Shown here piece by piece: positions 15,665 to 24,582 of a stretch of 32,444 nt of DNA. Position 1 is the stretch's first letter. Each line of letters starts with the position of its first letter. The stretch comes from JAVMKJ01 sp031732855 (GTDB lineage: Bacteria > Pseudomonadota > Gammaproteobacteria > Competibacterales > Competibacteraceae), in assembly GCA_031732855.1 (NCBI GenBank), contig JAVMKJ010000039.1, forward strand, positions 1 through 32,444, written 5' to 3'. A program made the position numbers and the translations under genes. The notes under the pieces were generated by a model that saw nothing but the letters and a program-made list of their open reading frames with translations, did not search any database and was not told where the DNA came from.

Positions 15665-16146
15665 TTACCCTATCGTTTTGCCTGCGGCTTGCAGGGCAGC
15701 TCCGTCCTCGCCACGCCCCCCGATCGCAACGAGCACTTTCCCATCAAGGCGGACCTGCTCGTCGGCTGATGCTGGCAAGACCGCCCGCATCCAGTCGATA
15801 TATGGTTACCGCAAGCGCTTGCGGATCGATCCGCCAACACGTCGCCCAAGGTCATTCGGACGGGAATCCCGTTGGGCAGTTCCAGAGAGTCCTTTTCCTC
15901 AAGTTACGCCGACCAGATCCATCCCCTCGTCGATCCCACTGGGAAGCGCGTATCGCACGACGATCGCCATATTGTACGCGCGCGCGCTGGCAGGATTGCT
16001 CCAAAGCCACCCCAGCAGGTGACGCGCCAACCCTCGTTCGGCGTTAAGTCGCGAACGGCATGGCTCTTGCCTCAAAATCCACGGGGTCTTTTGACCAATC
16101 CATCAAGGGGTCTGGAAGGGAAGCAGCGTGGATCAAGTTGGCCCAT
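15665..16146 (-). pseudogene. Decayed coding sequence(s) upstream of the WecA-like gene
   Basis: No intact gene fills this 555-bp gap, but the minus strand shows protein-like pieces in shifting frames. Pieces include MGQLDPRCFPS from ATG 16146; a stretch containing ARAYNMAIVVRYALPSGIDEG ending near 15900; LEEKDSLELPNGIPVRMTLG around 15850-15905; and EQVRLDGKVLVAIGGRGEDG ending at a TAA at 15665-15667, three bases before the transferase start. The pieces are separated by stops or frame changes. I read this as one or more decayed genes of unknown function. The first piece is shared with the sequence at 19229. Chance open frames in GC-rich DNA cannot be excluded. Confidence 0.35.
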
Positions 16147-16216
16147 CCTGCTGAGTTACGTCCGCTTATCTGACGCTGCCTGTCCGTCCTCTCGCCCTAT
16201 ATAGGGATGTACAAAC

Positions 16217-16528
16217 ATGGGAGACTCAACCATGACGGCCTTGACCGATGACGAGCAATTGAAAGTGGAACAATACAAACAAAAGTATGCTGACTGGAGT
16301 CCTTCGCTTGGAGCGCGTGCGGCATGGGCGGACCTCATGGGAGAGATTACACCGCAAAACTTCGAGCGAATGGTGAGAGCTTATGAGGCGGAAATGTCGG
16401 GAAATGTTCCATCACCCTTGCAGGGGAAGTGGGCCACGGCACTACTTCGGCTTGGTCGCCATCTCGCGCGCAAACGCCACAATCTATTTGAAGCTCGTCA
16501 CCATACCCCGCAAATGAAGGAATTATGA
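16217..16528 (+). CDS. Small hypothetical protein
   Basis: The 103-residue product is charged, helix-prone and probably cytoplasmic; no signal peptide or membrane segment is seen. A DDEQLKVEQYKQKYADWSPSLGARAAWADLMGEI stretch is followed by MVRAYEAEM and a basic C-terminus (RLGRHLARKRHNLFEARHH). I do not recognise a family. ATG 16217 has AGGG 10 bp upstream; ATG 16232 is an alternative. It is the first of three plus-strand hypothetical genes in a stretch bounded by two diverged direct repeats. Confidence 0.55.
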   Translation: MGDSTMTALTDDEQLKVEQYKQKYADWSPSLGARAAWADLMGEITPQNFERMVRAYEAEMSGNVPSPLQGKWATALLRLGRHLARKRHNLFEARHHTPQMKEL

Positions 16529-16609
16529 TTCCACGATCCGAACATCATTGAAACCCTGTTGGTCAACAATCTCACAAGATTTTTAATAAATTAATATTTT
16601 GGTGGCGTT

Positions 16610-17407
16610 ATGAACAAGATCATCACAGCGGTCATCTTGACCACTCTGGTAGGACCAGTACTGGCACAGCACCCCATAACCAAATGCGAGAAGGATGGCA
16701 AGACCTCGTACCTGCAGGGAGTCTGCGAGAATAACGCGGTCGCTAGCGCCACCGCACCGGCGTCGACCGCCAAGAAGTACCGTTACAAACATCCGACCTC
16801 CGGAAAGGAAGTCACTCAGGATTATCCGCCAGCCTGGCCGTTTAAGGTCACCGAGGAACGCGGGAACGAAATCTTGATTGAGGTACAAAGATCAGCAAAG
16901 CCTGAACCCGTACCACCAGTCAAGTTCGAACCAACGCCGCTGGAAAAGCCGGAACCCGTACCGCCACCAACACCGCTAGCGGTGGCTTCGGCTGGGGACT
17001 TGACTCATGAAGATAAAATCAACCTGGCCGTGAAGCGGGCGGCGGAAATCCGCCAGCGGGGGAGCGCAAATCCTGATGACCTAAAAGCCTTCCTCGACGC
17101 CATTCAACGTTTCGATGATGCACGTGGATTAGCTCATAACGCCTCGCGCATTTCGCTATCTGAACCCATCGCTCGCATGCAAGACATCAGGCTGGCAGTC
17201 GAGCGCCAACCGGTCGATGCTTGCCATCGCGCCGCACGACGGATTTTGGTGACATGGATGAACACTCTTATTGACGAAGCGATGGCGTTTATGTCCGGGA
17301 AAGGTGATGAGGTATTGACATACACCTCCACCAAGCAACAGGAGGCAAGAGACAAGCTGTACGATTTCTGGTTGAGCATCCCGTTGGAGAGCTTGGCCGG
17401 CAGGTAA
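16610..17407 (+). CDS. Exported hypothetical protein with DUF4124-like N-terminus
   Basis: The 265-residue product has a signal peptide (MNKIITAVILTTLVGPVLAQ). A short segment TKCEKDGKTSYLQGVCENN (C26, C39) follows and resembles the DUF4124 pattern (Y/xKC-x-DG-K-x-x-Y-x-x-x-PC). Next is a Pro/Glu-rich linker (~95-125, with PEPVPP repeated) and a helical C-terminal domain (~130-265). It is probably periplasmic. The start is ATG 16610, after the AT-rich tract at 16576-16600 that could hold the promoter. Function is unknown. Confidence 0.7.
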   Translation: MNKIITAVILTTLVGPVLAQHPITKCEKDGKTSYLQGVCENNAVASATAPASTAKKYRYKHPTSGKEVTQDYPPAWPFKVTEERGNEILIEVQRSAKPEPVPPVKFEPTPLEKPEPVPPPTPLAVASAGDLTHEDKINLAVKRAAEIRQRGSANPDDLKAFLDAIQRFDDARGLAHNASRISLSEPIARMQDIRLAVERQPVDACHRAARRILVTWMNTLIDEAMAFMSGKGDEVLTYTSTKQQEARDKLYDFWLSIPLESLAGR

Positions 17408-17465
17408 ACCTTCCTGTCTCGGCAACCTGTTGCATCCATAACAACTCAATTCTGGAGATGGACCC

Positions 17466-17834
17466 ATGACCGACACCGTTCGGGATCATTTGACTGATCT
17501 GCATCTTGCGCTGTGCGCAGCCGATGCGGCGTTCAAGAGCGTGGGGCAGGCGGCCGCCAAGGCTGTTGCCGTTCTACACTCGAATGATCGCGACACCAAG
17601 GCAATCAGCGACGTGGCAGCCATGGCCGGGAAGTTCCAATCCGTGTTCCACTTCTTGGACAAGCGGGTTTGGCTCCGATTGCTCGCCGAGGATGAAGCGT
17701 CCCGACGTAGCTTGACGCCGCCGATACTCCCGCTGGCGGACTACCGCCCCAGTGCGCTCCCGCCGATGCCAAATCCGACGGCCGACTCCACAATGGTCCG
17801 ATTGCCTGGCAGCCGTCGAGGCATGCGATGCTGA
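17466..17834 (+). CDS. Small hypothetical protein
   Basis: The 122-residue product has a helical N-terminal two thirds (DHLTDLHLALCAADAAFKSVGQAAAKAVAVL ...) and a Pro-rich tail. It has no signal peptide and no recognised motif. ATG 17466 is preceded by GGAG at 17453-17456. It follows the exported protein by 58 bp and ends before a good hairpin terminator, so the two may share a transcript. The function is not known. Confidence 0.55.
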   Translation: MTDTVRDHLTDLHLALCAADAAFKSVGQAAAKAVAVLHSNDRDTKAISDVAAMAGKFQSVFHFLDKRVWLRLLAEDEASRRSLTPPILPLADYRPSALPPMPNPTADSTMVRLPGSRRGMRC

Positions 17835-17868
17835 AAGCAATGCTCTGGAAGAGTGGCAACCTAAGAGG

Positions 17869-17893
17869 CTAATGGAGTGGTCCATTAGTCTTT
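17869..17893 (+). terminator. Rho-independent terminator
   Basis: CTAATGGA (17869-17876) and TCCATTAG (17881-17888) form a perfect 8-bp stem with a GTGG loop, followed by TCTTT. It lies 35 bp after the stop at 17834 and would end the 16610-17834 transcript. Confidence 0.6.
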
Positions 17894-18362
17894 AGGACCT
17901 GTTTAGAAATAAATCGGTCAAGTTTTACCCGGGATTCTGGGTGAAATAGTGTAACTCCATTCGGTAGTGTTCCCGACCTAATAATTCCATAACCTGTAAA
18001 AAATGCTATATCATTGCGGAATCACCGCTTCGAACCATCCTGGCGCTATGCGCTACCCTTCCTTGTTCTAAGGAGAGGAAATTCCACAACCGGTATAGAA
18101 GAAGCGTTATAGTGATACCAATAAGGCAATTTCCAACAAAAGCCTTATCGAATCTGGGAGGTTGGATAAGCGTGGTGCAATCCACCATGAGTAGTGGATG
18201 ACGGGTGGATTGTAGCGCGCAGCGTTTTATCCACCCTACGCCGTCAGGTGGGTATTACTCCAGGAAATCGCCTAAACCCCCTCTCCAGCGGACACCAAGG
18301 CCAGTCTCCAGGACTGCGGAACTCAAGAAACTGGTAAGGGGCAGGAACGCTTGAACCCACGA
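17894..18362. other. Intergenic stretch with hairpin repeats
   Basis: No gene is supported. Bases 18121-18240 hold a cluster of palindromes: ATAAGGC/GCCTTAT (18121-18127 with 18142-18148), a TGGAT/ATCCA pair around 18163-18186, and GGGTGGAT/ATCCACCC (18203-18210 with 18229-18236). The last kind, with a GCGCAGCG loop, is a REP-like intergenic repeat common in many proteobacteria. A minus-strand open frame across 18006-18188 includes the repeat itself and is not counted as a gene. Confidence 0.55.
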
Positions 18363-18872
18363 TCAAACCCTTCTCACCATCGAGGCCTTTCTCCACGGAT
18401 CGCCATCCTTGCGATGGTTCCCGTACGAGGAGGGTGTCGATGGTGCCGGCGTGACAACTAAAGCCGGCATGGAGTCGGCAGCGGGTGGATGGTGCGCCGT
18501 CAGGTGTCCAACCACGGCTTGGCGCTGAGCTTGGTGCTTTTCTTGACTTGCCACTTGAGGCTTCGCGCACGCCAGCTTGAGGGTCGGCGGCGGGTGCTGG
18601 CCATCGGAAGCGTAATTCCGCCATGAGGAGAGTTCGTGATCCAAGAAGGTCCACACCTGCTCCAGCACGGCCGGCGCAAGGTGGCGCCCTACGGCTTCGA
18701 GGGCGGCGTGAAAACCATGATGATACCCACACCGGTAGCCGTCCTCCCCGGCCTCCACTACCCTGGTGTATGCAGAGCTTGAGTTGATGATGGGTTCGGT
18801 GAGCGGTTCGACCGGAGGTTCGGGCAAGGATTTGGACGGCGGAACAATGGATTTGGAAATGCTATCGATCAT
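18363..18872 (-). CDS. Hypothetical protein
   Basis: The 169-residue product has a Pro/Ser-rich N-terminus (~1-40), then a more ordered part (GYRCGYHHGFHAALEAVGRHLAPAV... and VWTFLDHELSSWR, ~47-87), then a low-complexity tail. ATG 18872 has AAGGA 9-13 bp upstream. The tail looks out of frame from about residue 115 onward: the overlapping frame on the same strand reads LLVREPSQGWRSVEKGLDGE, which looks more protein-like, so a frameshift in the 3' part is possible. No family is recognised. Confidence 0.45.
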   Translation of the reverse strand: MIDSISKSIVPPSKSLPEPPVEPLTEPIINSSSAYTRVVEAGEDGYRCGYHHGFHAALEAVGRHLAPAVLEQVWTFLDHELSSWRNYASDGQHPPPTLKLACAKPQVASQEKHQAQRQAVVGHLTAHHPPAADSMPALVVTPAPSTPSSYGNHRKDGDPWRKASMVRRV

Positions 18873-18951
18873 CAAAATGTCCTTTCCAGCAACTCAGCCC
18901 CACGAGTAATGAGTTTCAGAATCCTGGCAGGTGCATGGCCATGAGGAGGTG

Positions 18952-19229
18952 TCACCGCACCCCAAGGCGAGCAATCAATTCAAGAACCCCTGCCGTGCAG
19001 CGTCCATGCTCGGCTTTAGCCTCATGGTAGGCGATGAGATCTCGCTGGTTTTCGTGCTTGGGATTGTTCGCGACTTTCTCTTTGAACAGCCGGATATAAC
19101 GTTACCGCCACTCCATAAAGCAAACAGCAGGCCATCTTCAATCAAATTCATCCAGGCAATCTGATCGGTACGGCAGCGCTGATCGATCGGGAGTTTGGAG
19201 GAGAAAGGGTGAGGGTCAAATTGGCCCAT
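18952..19229 (-). pseudogene. Small gene broken by a frameshift
   Basis: From ATG 19229 the minus strand reads MGQFDPHPFSSKLPID, then DQIAWMNLIEDGLLFALWSG. Near 19100-19110 the protein-like sequence moves to another frame and continues as YIRLFKEKVANNPKHENQ, DLIAYHEAKAEHG and LELIARLG to a TGA at 18952-18954. Joined, the two parts give a ~95-residue charged helical protein of unknown family. The upstream ~50 bp and the first ~15 codons resemble the sequence at 16100-16192. The rest of 18873-19366 holds no feature I can support. Confidence 0.5.
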
Positions 19230-19366
19230 GCCGCTTTATTTGTGGCGTTTGATCTGACGTTGTCAATCCGTTGCTCTGCCCTGCTCCATGCCATCTTGCA
19301 TCAGCCGCTGTCCCGGTAACCGGATGGATACCAGAAGGAAACAAGTGGCCAACGCCTCGATTCGAT

Positions 19367-19442
19367 TGGCGTCCCCAAGGGGATTCGAACCCCTGTTACC
19401 GCCGTGAAAGGGCGGTGTCCTCGGCCTCTAGACGATGGGGAC
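19367..19442 (-). tRNA. tRNA-Glu (anticodon TTC)
   Basis: The reverse complement is a 76-nt cloverleaf including an encoded CCA. It begins GTCCCCATCGTCTAGAGG, has anticodon loop CTTTCAC (TTC), T arm GGTTCGAATCC, and ends GGGGACGCCA. It is almost identical to enterobacterial tRNA-Glu. It lies downstream of gltX, whose enzyme charges it. Confidence 0.97.
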
Positions 19443-19453
19443 GTGAAGGCGGG

Positions 19454-19484
19454 AAAAAATAAACCGTCAAATGAGATGACGGTT
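19454..19484 (-). terminator. Terminator-like hairpin between tRNA-Ala and tRNA-Glu
   Basis: On the minus strand AACCGTCA and TGACGGTT form a perfect 8-bp stem (19477-19484 with 19462-19469) with a 7-nt loop, followed by TATTTTTT. It has the form of an intrinsic terminator and sits in the 47-bp gap between the two tRNA genes. It may limit transcription into tRNA-Glu, or serve as a processing site. Confidence 0.6.
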
Positions 19485-19489
19485 GATGG

Positions 19490-19565
19490 TGGTGGAGCCA
19501 GGCGGGATCGAACCGCCGACCTCCTGCATGCCATGCAGGCGCTCTCCCAGCTGAGCTATGGCCCC
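19490..19565 (-). tRNA. tRNA-Ala (anticodon GGC)
   Basis: The reverse complement is a 76-nt cloverleaf including CCA. It begins GGGGCCATAGCTCAGCTGG, has anticodon GGC in the loop of a CCTGC/GCAGG stem, T arm GGTTCGATCC, and ends GGCTCCACCA. The G3-U70 pair that alanyl-tRNA synthetase reads is present. It starts about 50 bp after the gltX stop. Confidence 0.97.
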
Positions 19566-19614
19566 GTCGACCGGAGAGGCGCAATTTAAAAGACTGGTCT
19601 GTCCCTGTCAACCA

Positions 19615-21036
19615 CTATTTCAGTCGCTCGCCGTCCGCAGACCGGCGAATGTGACGTAGCGCCCGCTCGATTCGCCAAAGGGATTTGGACCGCCCCAGCA
19701 GTTCCAGCGTCACGTCGATCGGCGGCGACACCGCCGTGCCCGATACCGCCACCCGTAACGGTTGCGCCACCTTGCCCAGCGCCAGATCGCCCTTTACGGC
19801 CACCGTTTTTACCACATCGTGGATCGGTCCGGCACGCCATTCCACCAGCGCCCCCAGTGCTTCGCGCAGGTACCGCAAAGGCTCCTCGGCCGCAGTGGTC
19901 AGGTTCTTGTCCGCCGCTTTCCCGTCGTAGTCCTCGAACTCGCGGTAAAGGAAAATCGCGGCCTGCGCCATGTCCTTCAGCGTGTCGGAACGTTCGGCAA
20001 ACGCTTTGACCACGTCGGTCAGGTGCGGGCCGTCGATCGGATCGATCCCCAATTGACCCATGTGCCAGCTCAGATGACGGGCGACATGGGCGGGATCGAG
20101 AGTTTTCAGGTAATGCTTGTTCAGCCAGATCAACTTGGAGGGATTGATCGCGGAGGGAGCCTTGTTGCAGCCGCCGAGATCGAACAGACCGATCATTTCG
20201 TCGAGCGAGAAAATCTCCTGATCGCCATGCGACCAGCCCAGCCGCACCAGATAATTCAGTACCGCTTCCGGCAGAAAGCCCAGATCCCGGTATTCCATGA
20301 CGCTGGCTGCGCCGTGGCGCTTGGACAGTTTCTGGCCATCCGGCCCCAGTATCATCGGCACGTGACCGTACTTGGGAATCGGCGCCCTCAGAGCCTCGAG
20401 GATGTTGATCTGCCGTGGAGTGTTGTTGATGTGGTCGTCGCCTCGGATGACATGAGTGATGCCCATATCCATGTCGTCCACCACCACACAAAAATTGTAG
20501 GTCGGCGTACCGTCGGCGCGGGCAATGATCAGGTCGTCAAGTTCGGCGTTCTGAAACACAATGTTGCCGCGAATCAAATCCTCCACCACCACTTCGCCGT
20601 TCAGAGGATTCTTGAATCGCACCACCGGCTCCACGCCGGGACGCGGTGGGCCTTGATAGTCCCGGTGGCGACCGTCGTAGCGGGGCTTTTCCTTACGCGT
20701 CATCTGCGCGCCGCGCAGCGTGTCCAATTCTTCCTTGGTGCAATAACAGTAGTAGGCCTTGCCTTCGCGCAGCAATCGGCACAGCACCTCGCGGTATCGG
20801 TCGAAGCGCTGGGTCTGGTAGAACGGCCCCTCGTCATAATCCAGCCCCAGCCAGTTCATGCCTTCCAAAATCGCGTTCACCGCTTCCGGGGTGGAACGTT
20901 CCAGATCGGTGTCCTCGATGCGCAGGACGAAGGGACCGCCGTGCCGACGGGCGTACAGCCAGGAAAACAATGCCGTGCGGGCACCGCCGATGTGCAGATA
21001 TCCGGTGGGACTGGGAGCGAAACGGGTCTTGACCAT
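19615..21036 (-). CDS. gltX: Glutamyl-tRNA synthetase
   Basis: The 473-residue product is a class I synthetase that attaches glutamate to tRNA-Glu. It shows the N-terminal PSPTGYLHIGGARTAL block (HIGH at 15-18), the KMSKS-type GQKLSKRHG at ~234-242, and DDHINNTPRQ. A zinc-like site has C97 and C99 (YYCYC), though the third cysteine of the E. coli site is not obvious. The C-terminal anticodon-binding domain is present, so this is GltX and not the short GluQ paralogue. It lies 40 bp downstream of glmU and upstream of tRNA-Ala and tRNA-Glu. Confidence 0.96.
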   Translation of the reverse strand: MVKTRFAPSPTGYLHIGGARTALFSWLYARRHGGPFVLRIEDTDLERSTPEAVNAILEGMNWLGLDYDEGPFYQTQRFDRYREVLCRLLREGKAYYCYCTKEELDTLRGAQMTRKEKPRYDGRHRDYQGPPRPGVEPVVRFKNPLNGEVVVEDLIRGNIVFQNAELDDLIIARADGTPTYNFCVVVDDMDMGITHVIRGDDHINNTPRQINILEALRAPIPKYGHVPMILGPDGQKLSKRHGAASVMEYRDLGFLPEAVLNYLVRLGWSHGDQEIFSLDEMIGLFDLGGCNKAPSAINPSKLIWLNKHYLKTLDPAHVARHLSWHMGQLGIDPIDGPHLTDVVKAFAERSDTLKDMAQAAIFLYREFEDYDGKAADKNLTTAAEEPLRYLREALGALVEWRAGPIHDVVKTVAVKGDLALGKVAQPLRVAVSGTAVSPPIDVTLELLGRSKSLWRIERALRHIRRSADGERLK

Positions 21037-21076
21037 GTCGATTCGTTCGGAATATTGGTAGATGAAAAGTATTGGC

Positions 21077-22453
21077 TCAACCCTTGTCCGGCTTGACCGG
21101 CCGCTGCCAGTTCGCCACTTCCTTGCGCGGTGCCCGGGTCAAGCACAAACTACCGTCCGGCACTTCGATGCTGACCGAGGAACCGGCGCCGACGGTCGCG
21201 CCCTTGCCGACCCGCACCGGCGCGACCAGCGAACTGTTGGAGCCGATGAAGGCGCCATCCTCAATCACGGTCTTGTGCTTGTTGGCACCGTCGTAGTTGC
21301 AGGTGATGGTACCGGCGCCGACGTTGACCTTGGCACCGATCTCGGCATCGCCCAGGTAGGTCAGATGATTGACCTTCGAACCCGGTCCGATGCAGGTCTT
21401 CTTGGTCTCGACGAAATTGCCGATATGCACGCCGGCCGCCAGCCGCGTATCCGGCCGCAAGCGGGCAAAAGGCCCAATCTGCGCGGCGGCTCCGATCTCC
21501 GCGCCCTCGATCCGGCAATGCGAGTGAACTTCGACATCGTCGCCGATAACCGCATCCTTCAGGACGCAGAACGGTCCGATCCGCACCCGGTCGCCCAGCC
21601 GCACCGTACCCTCGAACACCACGTTGACGTCGATCACCACATCCCTGCCGGTCGCCACCACGCCGCGCACGTCCACCCGCGCCGGATCCAGCAGGGTGGC
21701 ACCCCCGCGCATCAGGTTTTCGGCCTGCCGCGCCTGATAGAACCGCTCCAGGTCGGCCAGTTGTCGGCGGTCGTTGACGCCCTGAACCTCGGCGGGTTCG
21801 GCGACCGCGAACGGCTCGACCCGCACGCCGTCGCGCACCGCCAACGCGACTATATCGGTCAGATAATACTCGCCCTGGGAGTTGTCGTTGTTCAGTTCGG
21901 CCACCCAGCCGCGCAGATTCGCTGCGGATACCGCCAGAATCCCGGTGTTGACCTCGCTCAGGCAGCGTTCCGAGGGCGTCGCGTCCTTTTCCTCGACGAT
22001 GCGTCGAACCTGTCCCCGGTCGTCGCGGACAATGCGGCCATAGCCGCTGGGGTCGGCCAGATCGACTGTCAGGAGCGCCAGCCTGCCCTGCCTGGCCCCC
22101 GCAACCAAGGGTTGCAGGGTCTCGGCCCGGATCAGTGGAACATCACCATACAACACCAGTACCACTCCGGCATCGTCGATCAGGGGCAAGGCCTGCGCCA
22201 CCGCATGGCCCGTGCCCAACTGCTCTGCCTGCTCCACCCACAACACGCCCTCTTCCCCGGCACAGGCGGCCTTGACTGCCTCACCGCCATGCCCGTGCAC
22301 CACCACCCGGCTCGTCGCCTCAAGACCGCGAGCCGTGGCCAGCACGTGATCCAGCAAGGATTTGCCGCCCAACGCATGCAAGACCTTGGGCAAATCCGAA
22401 ACCATTCTCTTGCCCTTGCCCGCGGCAAGAATCACGACTGAAAGCTGCTGCAT
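21077..22453 (-). CDS. glmU: Bifunctional UDP-GlcNAc pyrophosphorylase / GlcN-1-P acetyltransferase
   Basis: The 458-residue product makes UDP-GlcNAc, the precursor of peptidoglycan and LPS and the likely substrate of the WbpM/WbpL-like enzymes in this window. The N-terminal uridyltransferase has LAAGKGKRM at 9-17, LYGDVPL, and SEVNTGI. The C-terminal left-handed beta-helix acetyltransferase has many hexapeptide repeats, the HIGNFVETKK catalytic block and NYDGANKHKT. ATG 22453 matches the family start and has AGGGGAGG about 10 bp upstream; an in-frame start at 22546 would add unrelated residues. Its place after atpC is the E. coli order; glmS is replaced here by gltX. A CCGGCTGG/CCAGCCGG hairpin (22501-22520) lies in its leader. 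Confidence 0.96.
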   Translation of the reverse strand: MQQLSVVILAAGKGKRMVSDLPKVLHALGGKSLLDHVLATARGLEATSRVVVHGHGGEAVKAACAGEEGVLWVEQAEQLGTGHAVAQALPLIDDAGVVLVLYGDVPLIRAETLQPLVAGARQGRLALLTVDLADPSGYGRIVRDDRGQVRRIVEEKDATPSERCLSEVNTGILAVSAANLRGWVAELNNDNSQGEYYLTDIVALAVRDGVRVEPFAVAEPAEVQGVNDRRQLADLERFYQARQAENLMRGGATLLDPARVDVRGVVATGRDVVIDVNVVFEGTVRLGDRVRIGPFCVLKDAVIGDDVEVHSHCRIEGAEIGAAAQIGPFARLRPDTRLAAGVHIGNFVETKKTCIGPGSKVNHLTYLGDAEIGAKVNVGAGTITCNYDGANKHKTVIEDGAFIGSNSSLVAPVRVGKGATVGAGSSVSIEVPDGSLCLTRAPRKEVANWQRPVKPDKG

Positions 22454-22537
22454 GAAGGGTATGCCTCCCCTGAAAATTGCCGCTATTGTACCGAACGTTA
22501 CCGGCTGGAAGACCAGCCGGTTTGACGGTGAGTAAAC

Positions 22538-22570
22538 CAAAAACAAAAAGGCCGTGACAGAGTCACGGCC
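22538..22570 (-). terminator. Strong terminator of the atp operon
   Basis: On the minus strand GGCCGTGAC and GTCACGGCC form a perfect 9-bp stem (22562-22570 with 22550-22558) with a 3-nt loop, followed by TTTTTGTTTTT. It lies between atpC and glmU and should separate the atp transcript from glmU-gltX. Confidence 0.88.
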
Positions 22571-22583
22571 CAGCGGGGTCGAG

Positions 22584-22643
22584 ATTATTATTGTTGTTAG
22601 CCTGATTATTATTGTCGCTATCCTGATTAGCCCGATTAGCCCG
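22584..22643. repeat. Short tandem repeats at the end of atpC
   Basis: Two adjacent 21-nt units (22584-22604 and 22605-22625) match at 18 of 21 positions. Next come two exact 9-nt units ATTAGCCCG (22626-22634, 22635-22643), the second containing the atpC stop codon. This tract fills the gap between atpC and its terminator. Confidence 0.75.
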
Positions 22644-23064
22644 ACTTACGTAGCTTGCGCAATCTTTCGATAGTCTGCAACTGGGCGATGGCCTCGGCCA
22701 ATTCGGCCTTGGCCCGTGCGTATTCGAACTCGCTGCGGTGGTCGGCGATCACCTGCTCGGCGCGCTGCTTGGCGGACTGCGCGGCGGCCTCGTCCAAATC
22801 CTTGGCTCGTTCGGCCGTATCGGACAGGATGGTCACCAAACTTGGCTGTACTTCCAGCAACCCGCCCGATACATAGAACAGCTGCTCCTCGCCGCCCTGC
22901 AGGCGAATCCGGACCTGGCCTGGCTTCAGCCGCGTCAGCAACTGGCTGTGGCGAGGCAGAATGCCAAGTTCGCCCAATTCACCCGGCGCGGTCACCATCT
23001 CCGCCGCTCCGGAAAACAGTTCCTTCTCCGCGCTGACGATGTCGACATGCAATGTCATGGCCAT
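22636..23064 (-). CDS. atpC: F1 ATP synthase subunit epsilon
   Basis: The 142-residue product has the N-terminal beta-sandwich (TLHVDIVSAEKELFSG, APGELGELGILPRHSQLLT, GGLLEVQP) and the C-terminal two-helix inhibitory domain (RAKDLDEAAAQSAKQRAEQ...). It is part of the rotor stalk and inhibits ATP hydrolysis. ATG 23064 has AGGAG at good spacing; ATG 23058 is a close second. It is the last gene of the atp operon, 73 bp after atpD. Confidence 0.95.
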   Translation of the reverse strand: MAMTLHVDIVSAEKELFSGAAEMVTAPGELGELGILPRHSQLLTRLKPGQVRIRLQGGEEQLFYVSGGLLEVQPSLVTILSDTAERAKDLDEAAAQSAKQRAEQVIADHRSEFEYARAKAELAEAIAQLQTIERLRKLRKSG

Positions 23065-23137
23065 GGTGCGTCTCCTGGTCGGTTGCGAATGGAACGCGAA
23101 CCCGGGGATGCCACGCTGCCCCGGATCCGCCGATCCA

Positions 23138-24514
<1,377 letters not shown>

Positions 24515-24582
24515 TATTTGGGTTCCCCTTAGATTGTTTCACCCGCGCGCCCGTCGTCAGGGACGGGCGCTCGCCGCGTTCC

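Noticed and set aside
19762..22441. Long plus-strand open frames opposite gltX and glmU
   Set aside because: They mirror conserved genes on the other strand and have no recognisable domain.
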